Source: Bacteroidota bacterium (lineage in GTDB: Bacteria > Bacteroidota > Bacteroidia > UBA4408). Taken from it: a stretch of 64,000 nucleotides of DNA. Under the pieces are notes generated by a model that saw only the letters and a program-made list of their open reading frames with translations, did not search any database and had not been told where the DNA came from. Shown piece after piece: positions 9,823 to 19,372 of this stretch. The position numbers and the translations under genes are program-made. The DNA is taken from positions 248,001 to 312,000 of the forward strand of contig CAUJCU010000002.1 in assembly GCA_963169745.1 (NCBI GenBank), given 5' to 3'. Positions within the stretch are counted from its first letter, which is position 1. Every line of letters begins with the position of its first letter.

Positions 9823-10521
9823 TTATCTTAATTTTTCACAAAGAATACTTACACAAGGCATCAACAATACGCTTTGAAAAGCCATATAAACCGAAAAAAC
9901 AAAGAACAATAAGGTCCATATTACAGCAGGTATTAAAGTAAAGTCTTTTAAATTCTTACTATCACCAGCCTTAGAAGGGTTTTTAAAAGATATCAGAAGC
10001 AAAACCAATGTGGAATAAACTGATTGAATTAAAGTAAGAGCCGCTAAAAACACAGCAAAGAAAAATTGATATGGTGGTTCGGTATAAACATAAATTAGAG
10101 CACACAAGGTTCCGAAAATGAGAAGCCAAACAATACCAAAAGTGTTTCGAACCCACAAAATGAGGTTAATGAGCAACAATGAAAAGATAATAAAAAATAT
10201 TATATCCGTTTTCTGCTGCGAGATAAGCCAAAAGAATAACCAAGCAGAGAGTGATGCACCGGGATATCCGGCCAAAGAAGTTAAAAATTTACCCATCCAA
10301 TATTTTGATTTTGTTTGAGCCGCACCGGCAGTGCTGGGATTCAATGAAATAGCTACAACGCCACCTCCGGTTAACAATGAAACCAAAGCATGAGCACTTT
10401 CATGAATTAACGTATGGAAAACATTAACAAAATTGCGTATAAAAGGAATAAACCCAAGTACCAATGCTAGTGCTATGGCTCCGAAAAAATATCCATTTTG
10501 AGTTATGCAACTAATCATCAT
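9823..10521 (-). CDS. M50-like membrane zinc metallopeptidase
   Basis: HExxH in a TM context (VFHTLIHESAHALVSLLTGG) plus several hydrophobic helices. Confidence 0.7.
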   Translation of the reverse strand: MMISCITQNGYFFGAIALALVLGFIPFIRNFVNVFHTLIHESAHALVSLLTGGGVVAISLNPSTAGAAQTKSKYWMGKFLTSLAGYPGASLSAWLFFWLISQQKTDIIFFIIFSLLLINLILWVRNTFGIVWLLIFGTLCALIYVYTEPPYQFFFAVFLAALTLIQSVYSTLVLLLISFKNPSKAGDSKNLKDFTLIPAVIWTLLFFVFSVYMAFQSVLLMPCVSILCEKLR

Positions 10522-10719
10522 TTTACTCGATTCCCTATTTTCTGCTTTTTAAAATATTTTATACCCATACTATCCTAAACAAATAAAGAGAATCATAAAT
10601 TTGAATTTTTTATAACGTATAGGGGTTATTAAACCTTTTAAATAATTTCTTTACCCTCTATGGTATTTACAATATTATAAATTCATTGTTAAATTCGTAA
10701 GTACATATTAAACTGCTTA

Positions 10720-11028
10720 TCAATCCATAAGAAACAAAGCTTGTTCAATTTCGTTATAGGTTTTTGTTTGTTTTTGTGAGGCAGCTATTTGCATTCCCAT
10801 ACGATATATAACTTCTGCTTTTTCAAAGTTGCCTTCATGGGCCAGTAAGTTTCCATACTGCAAATATGTGGCTAAATAAGTCGTATGCTCGGTAACGAGT
10901 TTCTCAAAATAATATTTTGCTTCTGTATTCTTTTTGATTTTTACAAACTCCAAAGCAAGTGCATAAATTAGAAAAGCATCTGTAGGGTTTTCATTCCATA
11001 GAGTTTGAAGCTGGTCTATTCTATTCAC
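10720..11028 (-). CDS. small TPR-type protein
   Basis: DAFLIYALALEFVKIKKNTEAKYYFEKLV...YLQYGNLLAHEGNFEKAEVIYRMGMQIA TPR-like helices; overlaps pheS 3' end by 8 bp. Confidence 0.75.
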   Translation of the reverse strand: MNRIDQLQTLWNENPTDAFLIYALALEFVKIKKNTEAKYYFEKLVTEHTTYLATYLQYGNLLAHEGNFEKAEVIYRMGMQIAASQKQTKTYNEIEQALFLMD

Positions 11029-12037
11029 TTGCCGACTGAAACTGATTTAAAAATCGTATATCGTTTTCAGAGAATAAACGCAAATCATTTACTTTGTATT
11101 TCAACATAGCAATGCGCTCAATACCCATTCCAAATGCAAATCCGGAGTATTTCTCGTGATCTATACCACAGTTTATCAATACAGCAGGGTCAACCATACC
11201 ACAACCCATTATTTCAACCCAACCACTGTGTTTGCATACGGTGCATCCTTTAGAATTGCATATAAAACAACTTACGTCCATTTCAGCACTCGGCTCCGTG
11301 AAAGGAAAATAAGATGGCCTTAAGCGTATTTTTGTTTTGGCACCAAACATTTCTTGGGCAAAATACAGCAAGGTTTGTTTCATATCGGCAAAAGAAACAT
11401 TTTTATCAATATATAAACCTTCTATTTGATGAAAAAAGCAATGCGCACGTGCGCTAATGGCTTCGTTTCTGTAAACTCGGCCGGGCATAAGAGAACGAAA
11501 TGGAGGTTTTTGATTTTCCATTAATCTAACCTGCACCGAAGAAGTATGGGTGCGCAAAGCAAAATCTTTATCTATAAAAAAGGTATCCTGCATATCTCTT
11601 GCAGGGTGGTCTTCGGGAAAATTTAAGGCCGAAAAATTGTGCCAGTCATCTTCAATTTCGGGACCTTCGGCAACAGTAAATCCAATGCGTTCAAAAATTG
11701 CCAAAATACTTTGTCTTGTAATGGTTAAGGGGTGTAATGTTCCTATAGAAAAAGGGAATCCTGGTTTTGTTAAATCATTTTGAGCTTGGGTGTATGTTGT
11801 ATTGCTTTGTAGTAATTGCGCTTCATTAAATTTATGCTGTGCTCTTTCCTTCAAGTTATTAATCAATACTCCGATTTCCTTTTTCTCGGACGAATCAATA
11901 TTTTTAAAATCAGCAAATAAGTTATTTAATTCTCCTTTCTTACTTAAGTATTTTAATCGATATTGCTCAGCCTGTTCCGGACTCTCAATTATGCTCATCT
12001 CTATTTCTTGCAACAGAGTTTCAATTTTCTGTTTCAT
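11021..12037 (-). CDS. pheS: phenylalanine--tRNA ligase alpha subunit
   Basis: Class II aaRS motifs: HPLTITRQSILAIFERIGF, GPEIEDDWHNFSALNFPEDHPARDMQDTFFI, FRSLMPGRVYRNEAISARAH, GFAFGMGIERIAMLKY. Confidence 0.97.
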   Translation of the reverse strand: MKQKIETLLQEIEMSIIESPEQAEQYRLKYLSKKGELNNLFADFKNIDSSEKKEIGVLINNLKERAQHKFNEAQLLQSNTTYTQAQNDLTKPGFPFSIGTLHPLTITRQSILAIFERIGFTVAEGPEIEDDWHNFSALNFPEDHPARDMQDTFFIDKDFALRTHTSSVQVRLMENQKPPFRSLMPGRVYRNEAISARAHCFFHQIEGLYIDKNVSFADMKQTLLYFAQEMFGAKTKIRLRPSYFPFTEPSAEMDVSCFICNSKGCTVCKHSGWVEIMGCGMVDPAVLINCGIDHEKYSGFAFGMGIERIAMLKYKVNDLRLFSENDIRFLNQFQSASE

Positions 12038-12038
12038 T

Positions 12039-12899
12039 TTATTTTTTATTTACAATTTCAAAATTCATGCTCATTCGAACATCTTTTACGGGACGATTGT
12101 TTCCTTCTACTTCTACAGCGGCTATTTTATCAATCACATCAAGCCCGTCAACAACCTCACCAAATACAGTGTAATTCCCGTCTAAATGAGGTGCACCTCC
12201 TATGGTGGCATAACTTAGTTTTTCAGTTTCACTAAAGGTATGCTTTTTTATAGTTTTCATTTCCTCGTCAATAAAAGGCTGAACACTTTGGGTTATGGCC
12301 ATTAAACTGTCATTATTACGTGTTTGCTGAAACGCAATATAACGCTCACGTAACTGCGTATTTTCTGGGCGTCTGAGATATTTCCACAAGAGATTTTGTT
12401 TAGTTTGATTAATCATTCTATTCTCAACTATGAGCATATCGGCTTGAGAAAATTTTTTACCTTGTACTATATAAAACTGACACCCCGATGAAGCCTTTTC
12501 AGGATTTACATCATCACTTTCTCGTGCTGCTGCCAAGGCTCCCTTTTTGTGAAAATAGTTCGAATTAATTTCAGCCGGAAGTGTATATCCTATATCTCCA
12601 TTGCCTAATACTTGAGTAATATCAGCCTGTTTTGAATCTGGGTCTCCTCCCTGTATCATAAAGCCATTAATAACCCTGTGAAAAAGTAAACTGTCGTAGA
12701 ATCCTTTCTGAACAAGCTTAATAAAATTTTGGCGATGCAGGGGCGTATCTTCATACAAACGTACTTTTATAGATCCATAATTGGTATGAATGACCACTAA
12801 AGTATCTGAAGTACTCTGTGCAAAACTCATACATAGGGTGTTTAGAGAAACAATTAGTCCTATTAGGGTACACTTCAAAACCTTACTTTTGGGCATCAT
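12039..12899 (-). CDS. secreted cyclophilin-type peptidyl-prolyl cis-trans isomerase
   Basis: Signal peptide; YGSIKVRLYEDTPLHRQNFIKLVQKGFYDSLLFHRVINGFMIQGGDP, SSGCQFYIVQG, YTVFGEVVDGLDVIDKIAAV. Confidence 0.92.
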   Translation of the reverse strand: MMPKSKVLKCTLIGLIVSLNTLCMSFAQSTSDTLVVIHTNYGSIKVRLYEDTPLHRQNFIKLVQKGFYDSLLFHRVINGFMIQGGDPDSKQADITQVLGNGDIGYTLPAEINSNYFHKKGALAAARESDDVNPEKASSGCQFYIVQGKKFSQADMLIVENRMINQTKQNLLWKYLRRPENTQLRERYIAFQQTRNNDSLMAITQSVQPFIDEEMKTIKKHTFSETEKLSYATIGGAPHLDGNYTVFGEVVDGLDVIDKIAAVEVEGNNRPVKDVRMSMNFEIVNKK

Positions 12900-13049
12900 T
12901 TTTAGTCAAAATTGTATAGCAAAGAAAAAAAAATTACTTTTACGCTTCAAATTACAATTAAAATTCTTAACAAATCATAACTGAAACAGGAGCAACATAT
13001 TCAAACACTTTGCTTTTTGAACACGTAAATCACAGTAAAAATTATTCAA

Positions 13050-13397
13050 ATGAAAAATAAATCGTTTTTATTAATTCTTGGAATACTATCCATCTTTGGT
13101 ATAATTATAAGTTCCTCTTGTAAGAAAACAAAGCCTGGTAAAGCCATTATTACTGTTACTGACTCACTAAATCAGCCTGTTTATGGAGCAACGGTTAATT
13201 TAAACTCTGATAACAATCCGAAACCGGGTGTTGTAAAAGACAAAAAACTTACTGATAACAATGGGAAAACATATCATGAATTTCCACTTGAGGTTATTTT
13301 ACAAGTAGAGGCTTCAAAAGGTGCTAGAACAGCTCCTAAAAGTAACATTCACATTATTCCTGGCGAAACAGCAACACTTACGGTAAAGCTCAAATAG
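13050..13397 (+). CDS. small lipoprotein with transthyretin/carboxypeptidase-regulatory-like beta domain
   Basis: Lipobox-like ISSSCKK after hydrophobic segment; AIITVTDSLNQPVYGATVNL...LTDNNGKTYHEFPLEVILQVEA pattern. Confidence 0.6.
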   Translation: MKNKSFLLILGILSIFGIIISSSCKKTKPGKAIITVTDSLNQPVYGATVNLNSDNNPKPGVVKDKKLTDNNGKTYHEFPLEVILQVEASKGARTAPKSNIHIIPGETATLTVKLK

Positions 13398-13420
13398 GTT
13401 TATTCGTTTCATTGAAGTTT

Positions 13421-13762
13421 CTAAATCATTTTTTCCGTTTCAAAGTAATTTACTACAGCCTGCCGCATTAAGTGGTGTTGCTGTAAGGGTTTTAAGTAAG
13501 GTAGTTTTTCGGTTGCTTCCCAATGCGGCCACCCATCTGTATCATAGCCTGCAAATTCATAATAACCATAAGGTGCTAACAGACTGCAAATAGCTACATG
13601 CATAAGTTCTACTTTTTGATCTTTTGAAAACTTTTGGTAGCCTTTACCTAACTCCTGTACCCCTATTAAAAATAATATAGCATCAAATTCAAGTTTTTCA
13701 CCATAAGGTTCCGATAGCATTTGAACAACCTTATTCCATTTATTTTCAAATTCCTTATCCAT
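13421..13762 (-). CDS. conserved hypothetical protein
   Basis: Well-formed 113-aa ORF abutting pgk (3 bp gap), same strand. Confidence 0.65.
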   Translation of the reverse strand: MDKEFENKWNKVVQMLSEPYGEKLEFDAILFLIGVQELGKGYQKFSKDQKVELMHVAICSLLAPYGYYEFAGYDTDGWPHWEATEKLPYLKPLQQHHLMRQAVVNYFETEKMI

Positions 13763-13764
13763 AA

Positions 13765-14949
13765 TTATTCATTCTCTGTAATAGCACTTATTCCCGGAAG
13801 TGTTCCGGCTTCGATATATTCTAATAAGGCACCTCCTCCGGTAGATACATAGCTTACCTGATTAGCCAAATGGTATTTATTGATGGCGGCAACTGAATCG
13901 CCTCCGCCTATTAAAGAAAATGCCCCTCTTTTTGTGGCCTCTGCAATAGCCAAAGCCATGTTTTTTGTTCCTTTTTCAAAATTAGACATTTCAAAAACCC
14001 CCATAGGGCCATTCCATAAAATTGTTTTTGAACCAACCACTACCTCAGTAAATGTTTTTACTGAAGCTTCTCCGATATCTAAACCCATCCACCCATCAGG
14101 AATGTTATTTATGGCTGACATTTTTATGTGAGCCTCGTTGTTAAAATTGTCGGCAATAACACTGTCAGAAGGAAGATAAATATTTACCTGTTGTTTCTTT
14201 GCTGCTTCAATAATATCACGCGCTGTTTCTAAGCGATCGTCTTCTACCAATGATTTGCCAATAGTACCACCCAATGCTTTTATAAAAGTAAAAGCCATAC
14301 CGCCACCTATTATAATATTATCTGCCTTTTTTATGAGTTGCTGAAGAATAATAATTTTATCTGACACTTTGGCTCCGCCAATAATAGCTGTAAATGGCCT
14401 CTGGCTCTCATGCAACACTTTATTGATACTTTTCAACTCGCTCTCTATACAATAACCAAAAGTCTTTTTATGTGGAAAGAATCGGGCAATCACTGCCGTT
14501 GAGGCATGCGAACGATGTGCTGTTCCAAAGGCATCATTTACGTATGCATCACCATGTTTAGAAAGCTTTTCTGCAAAGGCAACATCGCCTTTCTCTTCTT
14601 CTTTATAAAATCGTAAATTTTCGAGTAGTAAAATTTCACCCGGTTGCAATGAGGCTGAAAGTTTGTATGCCTGCTCTCCAATACAATCATCGGCAAAGTT
14701 AATTTTCTTTTCGAGTAACTTTTCGAGTTCGGGCAATACGTGTTTTAAAGAGTATTTTTCTGTTGGGCCTTCTTTAGGTCTTCCTAAATGCGACATAAGA
14801 ACAACACTACCACCCTGGTTTAATATTTCCTGAATGGTTGGTATAGCTGCTTTTATTCGAGTATTATCACTTACTTCGAATTGTGCATTTAAAGGAACAT
14901 TAAAATCTACTCGAATTAATGCCCTTGTATTTTTAAAGTCTATATTCAT
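13765..14949 (-). CDS. pgk: phosphoglycerate kinase
   Basis: RVDFNVPLN, VLMSHLGRPKEG, LLLENLRFYKEEEKGD, NDAFGTAHRSHAST, WNGPMGVFE, GGGDSVAAI, STGGGALLEYIEAGTLPG. Confidence 0.98.
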   Translation of the reverse strand: MNIDFKNTRALIRVDFNVPLNAQFEVSDNTRIKAAIPTIQEILNQGGSVVLMSHLGRPKEGPTEKYSLKHVLPELEKLLEKKINFADDCIGEQAYKLSASLQPGEILLLENLRFYKEEEKGDVAFAEKLSKHGDAYVNDAFGTAHRSHASTAVIARFFPHKKTFGYCIESELKSINKVLHESQRPFTAIIGGAKVSDKIIILQQLIKKADNIIIGGGMAFTFIKALGGTIGKSLVEDDRLETARDIIEAAKKQQVNIYLPSDSVIADNFNNEAHIKMSAINNIPDGWMGLDIGEASVKTFTEVVVGSKTILWNGPMGVFEMSNFEKGTKNMALAIAEATKRGAFSLIGGGDSVAAINKYHLANQVSYVSTGGGALLEYIEAGTLPGISAITENE

Positions 14950-14975
14950 ATTGTTTAACTAAAATATTAAGTCCG

Positions 14976-14983
14976 CAAAATTA
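14976..14983 (-). promoter_or_regulatory. Bacteroidota -7 element upstream of pgk
   Basis: CAAAATTA on + = TAATTTTG on -, 27 bp upstream of pgk ATG. Confidence 0.4.
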
Positions 14984-15227
14984 TTGAAAAAAAAGGCTTT
15001 CTGTAACTTTTAGTGAAGTTTTTAAAACTGTTGTTAGATTCAAGGTGTGTTGCTAAAAAAAATCGTTATTAATAATATCTTATACTTGAGTTGCTCAGTT
15101 CTTAACAAACCTAGTTTTTAAAAAAGATTAATTTTTTCAAGTACTATAGTGTGATTTTAACACTTAGAAGTTATAGAAATTTATTTGTTTGATTCAATTC
15201 CAAGATGTTATTTAGAGGCGGATTAAT

Positions 15228-16208
15228 ATGGGCCGAAAATTATTTTTTAAAGTTTTATACAGTATTGGTGTTCCAGCATATCTCCGATGGAGAATGTGTC
15301 ATAAGCAAAAGGTATCGGTATTGTTGTTTCACCGTATTACTTCCCAGCACGACCAATTGTGGCCGGCCATGCACCTCAATAACTTTGAAAAGTTGATAGC
15401 TCAGCTTGCAAAAACATGTCAGATTATTTCATTTAGTGAACTAGAGGTTCTCAAAAATTACCCTACAAAGCCCTTGATTATTCTGAGCTTTGACGATGGT
15501 TACGAAGATTTTTATTTTGATGTTATGCCTTTGCTTGTTAAATATGGGCTAAAGTCGAATCACAATATTTGCCCCGGTTTAATTGATACGAAAATGCTGC
15601 CTTGGACTCAAATATTATCCCTCTATTTAAGCTATGGGAACAGCTCAAATTCTGTTTTTGAAGATACTTTTAAAGCATATATAAAAAACCCGCTTAAGGA
15701 AAAACATTTTTTAAAAATATGTAGAATTTTACTAACATATACCGAGCAAGACCGTGAGGCATTGATATTGCCTTTAGCAGAACACATACCAGCACATAAA
15801 ATGTATAAACTAATGAACTGGGAACAAATTAAATATATCATAAAACAAGGAGTTGAGATAGGTTCTCATGGTTACATGCACCGAAATTTAATGCAGCTTA
15901 ATGATAACCTTAGCTTACAAAAAGAAATAATAGAAAGTAAAACAAAAATAGCTCAAGAAACAGGTTACGATCCTCAAATATTTGCCTTTGCAAATGCTCA
16001 AGGAAACGCCTTAAGTAAAGCTGCAGTTAGGCAAGCGGGTTATAAATATGCATTAACAGGGATGGATAAAACTTTAACTTGGGAAGCACTAAAAGGGAAA
16101 ACTGGTATTGAAGTTTCACGTATAAATATAAGCCGAAACGACTGGTATGAAGAATACCTAAGGGCTTTAGGGTTTCATTCCAAAATTAAAAGTTTATTGG
16201 GGAAATAA
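15228..16208 (+). CDS. polysaccharide deacetylase family protein
   Basis: NodB-type motifs PLIILSFDDGYEDFYFDVMPLL and GVEIGSHGYMHRNL. Confidence 0.88.
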   Translation: MGRKLFFKVLYSIGVPAYLRWRMCHKQKVSVLLFHRITSQHDQLWPAMHLNNFEKLIAQLAKTCQIISFSELEVLKNYPTKPLIILSFDDGYEDFYFDVMPLLVKYGLKSNHNICPGLIDTKMLPWTQILSLYLSYGNSSNSVFEDTFKAYIKNPLKEKHFLKICRILLTYTEQDREALILPLAEHIPAHKMYKLMNWEQIKYIIKQGVEIGSHGYMHRNLMQLNDNLSLQKEIIESKTKIAQETGYDPQIFAFANAQGNALSKAAVRQAGYKYALTGMDKTLTWEALKGKTGIEVSRINISRNDWYEEYLRALGFHSKIKSLLGK

Positions 16209-16285
16209 ATATCAAAAAAAACATAGTTCTATATGTATTACATGAAAAGAATTAGTATCTTAACACTCCCAAAAAAGAACGATTT

Positions 16286-18073
16286 GTGAATAATACTTTA
16301 GAAATTACAGACTTTGAGGAAAAATTAAAGAAAGCCGTTAGTGATACGGAAAAGGTAGATATGCTTAATATTCACTCTTGGGAGCTTAGGCATTCATTAC
16401 CAAATAAAGCGCTCTTATATGCATTAAAAGCCAGAGAATTGTCGGCTAATATTGACTATAAAACAGGTATTGCCTATAGCTATAGGAGTTCAGGCGCTGC
16501 TTATGCTTTGGTTTCGCAATTTCAGATAGGACTTGCCGACTTGCAAAAATCTTTTGTATTATTTTTTGAACTTGGCAACAAAAAGGCTATACCTTCAACG
16601 TTACGCAATATAGGTAATATCTATAAATCATTGAGTCAATATGAGAAATCATTAGAGCATTACTATAATGGTTTAAGATTTGCCAAAGAAATAGATGATA
16701 TAAGAAGTATGTCATACATCTATTCACACATTGGAGAATCTAAGTTTTTTCTTAAAATCTATGATTCTGCATTAGATTATATGTATAGGGCTATAGAAAT
16801 ACATACTGAACTAAATGATGATTTCCCGTTAACCAATGCATATATAACACTAGGAAATATTTATTTAGCTACCAACCAGCATCAAAAAGCTTTTGGCTAT
16901 ATTCTTCAAGCTATCAATAAAAGTAATAAGTCAAATCACTTATCAGGAATTGCTAACGCAAACAGTAGTTTAGGGAATTTTTATCGTGATCAAAAAAATT
17001 ATCCCAAAGCACTAAATCAATATCAAATTGCTATGAGTGCCGCTATGGAACTTGGAGAAAAGATATTAATTTCCAAAATTTATAAAGATATTTCTGAAAC
17101 CTATAAAGTTTCTGGAAATTTTGAAAAAGCTTATGAAACTTATGTTCGCTATGACGAGGTAAAAAGTCATGTGCAAAATATTAATAACGAAATTACGGTA
17201 AGATCTTTACAGACTCAATTTGAATTAGAGCAAAGTGAGAAAGAAAAAGAAATATACAAATTTAAAAACATTGAATTGGCCAATGTTAACAAACTTATTG
17301 AATCTAAAAATAAAGATATTACCGATAGTATTAAATACGCCAAACATATACAGGAAGCTATTTTACCCGACAAGAGTTATATCAATCAATACCTTCAAAA
17401 TTATTTTATTTTCTATAAGCCCAAAGATATTGTAAGTGGTGATTTTTTCTTGTTTATAGAAAAAAACGGGTTACTCTATCTCGCTGCCGTTGACTGTACC
17501 GGTCATGGTGTTCCCGGGGCATTTGTTTCTATTGTAGGGGGCAATATTTTTAATCAAGTGGTTAGGCAAAATGATTTTGATGATGCTGCTGATATTTTAA
17601 ATATGGTCAACAATATGTTTAACTTAACTATAAGACAAACATTTGAAGAATCAGTAGTAAAAGATGGTATGGATTTAGCTTTGTGTGTTATAGATTTGAA
17701 ACGTATGCAAATAAATTTTTCGGGTGCATATAACCCACTATATCTGGTAAGAGACAAAGAACTACATATTTATAAAGGCGATAAGTTCCCCATTGGTATA
17801 TTTATTGGTGATGAAGTAAAAAAGTTTAGCAGTACTATTATCCCAATACAAAATGGAGATTCAATTTATTTGTTTAGTGATGGTTTTGTTGACCAGTTTG
17901 GAGGTAATGAAAACAAAAAGTTAATGCCTAAGCGATTTCGCGATTTAATATTGGAAAATTGCCATTTGCCTATGAAAGTTCAATACTACAACTATGAATT
18001 GTTTTTTGAAAACTGGAAAGGCAACAATGAGCAAGTTGATGATATTCTTATGATTGGACTGCGCTTTGATTAA
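16286..18073 (+). CDS. TPR-repeat protein with C-terminal SpoIIE/PP2C-type serine phosphatase
   Basis: Multiple TPRs; coiled coil; DSIKYAKHIQEAILPDKS, YKPKDIVSGDFFLF, AAVDCTGHGVPGAFVSIVG, YLFSDGFVDQFGG; GTG start. Confidence 0.88.
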   Translation: MNNTLEITDFEEKLKKAVSDTEKVDMLNIHSWELRHSLPNKALLYALKARELSANIDYKTGIAYSYRSSGAAYALVSQFQIGLADLQKSFVLFFELGNKKAIPSTLRNIGNIYKSLSQYEKSLEHYYNGLRFAKEIDDIRSMSYIYSHIGESKFFLKIYDSALDYMYRAIEIHTELNDDFPLTNAYITLGNIYLATNQHQKAFGYILQAINKSNKSNHLSGIANANSSLGNFYRDQKNYPKALNQYQIAMSAAMELGEKILISKIYKDISETYKVSGNFEKAYETYVRYDEVKSHVQNINNEITVRSLQTQFELEQSEKEKEIYKFKNIELANVNKLIESKNKDITDSIKYAKHIQEAILPDKSYINQYLQNYFIFYKPKDIVSGDFFLFIEKNGLLYLAAVDCTGHGVPGAFVSIVGGNIFNQVVRQNDFDDAADILNMVNNMFNLTIRQTFEESVVKDGMDLALCVIDLKRMQINFSGAYNPLYLVRDKELHIYKGDKFPIGIFIGDEVKKFSSTIIPIQNGDSIYLFSDGFVDQFGGNENKKLMPKRFRDLILENCHLPMKVQYYNYELFFENWKGNNEQVDDILMIGLRFD

Positions 18074-18085
18074 CGCATTCGAGTT

Positions 18086-19363
18086 TTAATTATAAATTAA
18101 AGTTAAACTACCTGGTGAATTTAGTAAATTTATACTCCCTATTAGAGATCCATCCATATCATAGCGATTTAATGTACTTGTTGTGGCCAAATAAATTTGA
18201 TTGCTTACCTGGTCATAAGCTATAGCAGTAATTCCGTTTTGGACTATAATGGGAGTGTAGCTTTGTAATTGTATATTAAAAATACCAATAGTGTTATCGG
18301 TACAAACAAGTATGTTATTATCATTAGTTTTTATGAGCTGTTTTATTTCTGATGTTGTATTATAAACAGGAGTAAAAATATTAGTACCAAAGGTATAGAT
18401 ACCTATTTGATGTGTATTCGAAATTGTTTTTGTATGCACTGCAAACAAGCCATCTTTAATATATGTCATAGATTCAACGTGATTAACCATGGCATATTCT
18501 TTAAGAATTCCAGAGGTGTTAAAATCATAAAAACTTATTTTTTTTTGCCCCGTTAAATTATATTCATGATGGTATATACCTATACCCTCATCACCAATGG
18601 CAGCACAATATGGCTGCATAGTAAAACCGGGTTGGTAAAAGTTAGCCGATACCGAAAAATCAACTGCATTATAGGCTGTGGTATAATAATTTGACTTAAG
18701 CACAAACAGCCGATTTTCATCGTATGCTATATTGTTAACAGGGCTTTCAGAATAGGACCACACTTCATCAAAATTATTTAGGTTGAACGCTTTGACAGAT
18801 GTGCCAAAAGCAACAAGGGTTTTAGTTTTTGAGAAGTAAAGTGCGTGAGAATAGTTTCCAATTGTTTCGAAAGTGTTTAGCTTTTCACCATTAATGTTAT
18901 ATAAGTCGAAATAAGTTTTTGAGCCTTGTGTGTTTGTACATACAAAACTGGTTAACTTTAAGGGCTGTTTTTGTAAAAATATTTTTACATACTTCTTGGT
19001 TTCTAAAGTACCGTCATTAACTAACACAGTTATATAAAAAACAGAGGTGTTTATGATAGCTTTATTTAAACGAAAACGAAAGGTTTGTTCCGTTTCTTTC
19101 TGGTTAACAATAACAGTTTGAGCTGCTACGGAAGATACATTATTTTCATCATTAATTCCCACTTTTATAAAAGCAATATTCTCTTCATCTGCTGCCTTTA
19201 ACGAAACAATCACTTCTTCCTCATCAAAATAATTCCTTCCTTCTTCAGGTGAAATAATTTCAAGTTTAGGGGCTTTATTTTCTATTTTCTTTTTACAAGA
19301 GAAAAGCACTCCAGTAAACAGAACGAGAAAAAGAATGTTATGAAATTTTACTGCGTACTTCAT
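18086..19363 (-). CDS. lipoprotein, Ig-like N-terminus and beta-propeller-like C-terminus
   Basis: Lipobox VLFTGVLFSCKKK; APKLEIISPEEGRNYFDEEEVIVSLKAAD (Ig-like); repeated short WD/NHL-like strands. Confidence 0.65.
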   Translation of the reverse strand: MKYAVKFHNILFLVLFTGVLFSCKKKIENKAPKLEIISPEEGRNYFDEEEVIVSLKAADEENIAFIKVGINDENNVSSVAAQTVIVNQKETEQTFRFRLNKAIINTSVFYITVLVNDGTLETKKYVKIFLQKQPLKLTSFVCTNTQGSKTYFDLYNINGEKLNTFETIGNYSHALYFSKTKTLVAFGTSVKAFNLNNFDEVWSYSESPVNNIAYDENRLFVLKSNYYTTAYNAVDFSVSANFYQPGFTMQPYCAAIGDEGIGIYHHEYNLTGQKKISFYDFNTSGILKEYAMVNHVESMTYIKDGLFAVHTKTISNTHQIGIYTFGTNIFTPVYNTTSEIKQLIKTNDNNILVCTDNTIGIFNIQLQSYTPIIVQNGITAIAYDQVSNQIYLATTSTLNRYDMDGSLIGSINLLNSPGSLTLIYN

Positions 19364-19372
19364 GTGAAACTA

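Noticed and set aside
11790-12235. Overlapping plus-strand ORFs of 131 and 90 aa opposite pheS and the PPIase gene
   Set aside because: Antisense to two clearly coding genes; no domain or signal supports them.
15001-15227. Intergenic gap between pgk and the deacetylase examined for an sRNA or tRNA
   Set aside because: Only short, weak A/T hairpins (e.g. AGTGT...ACACT near 15148); no cloverleaf or conserved RNA motif visible.
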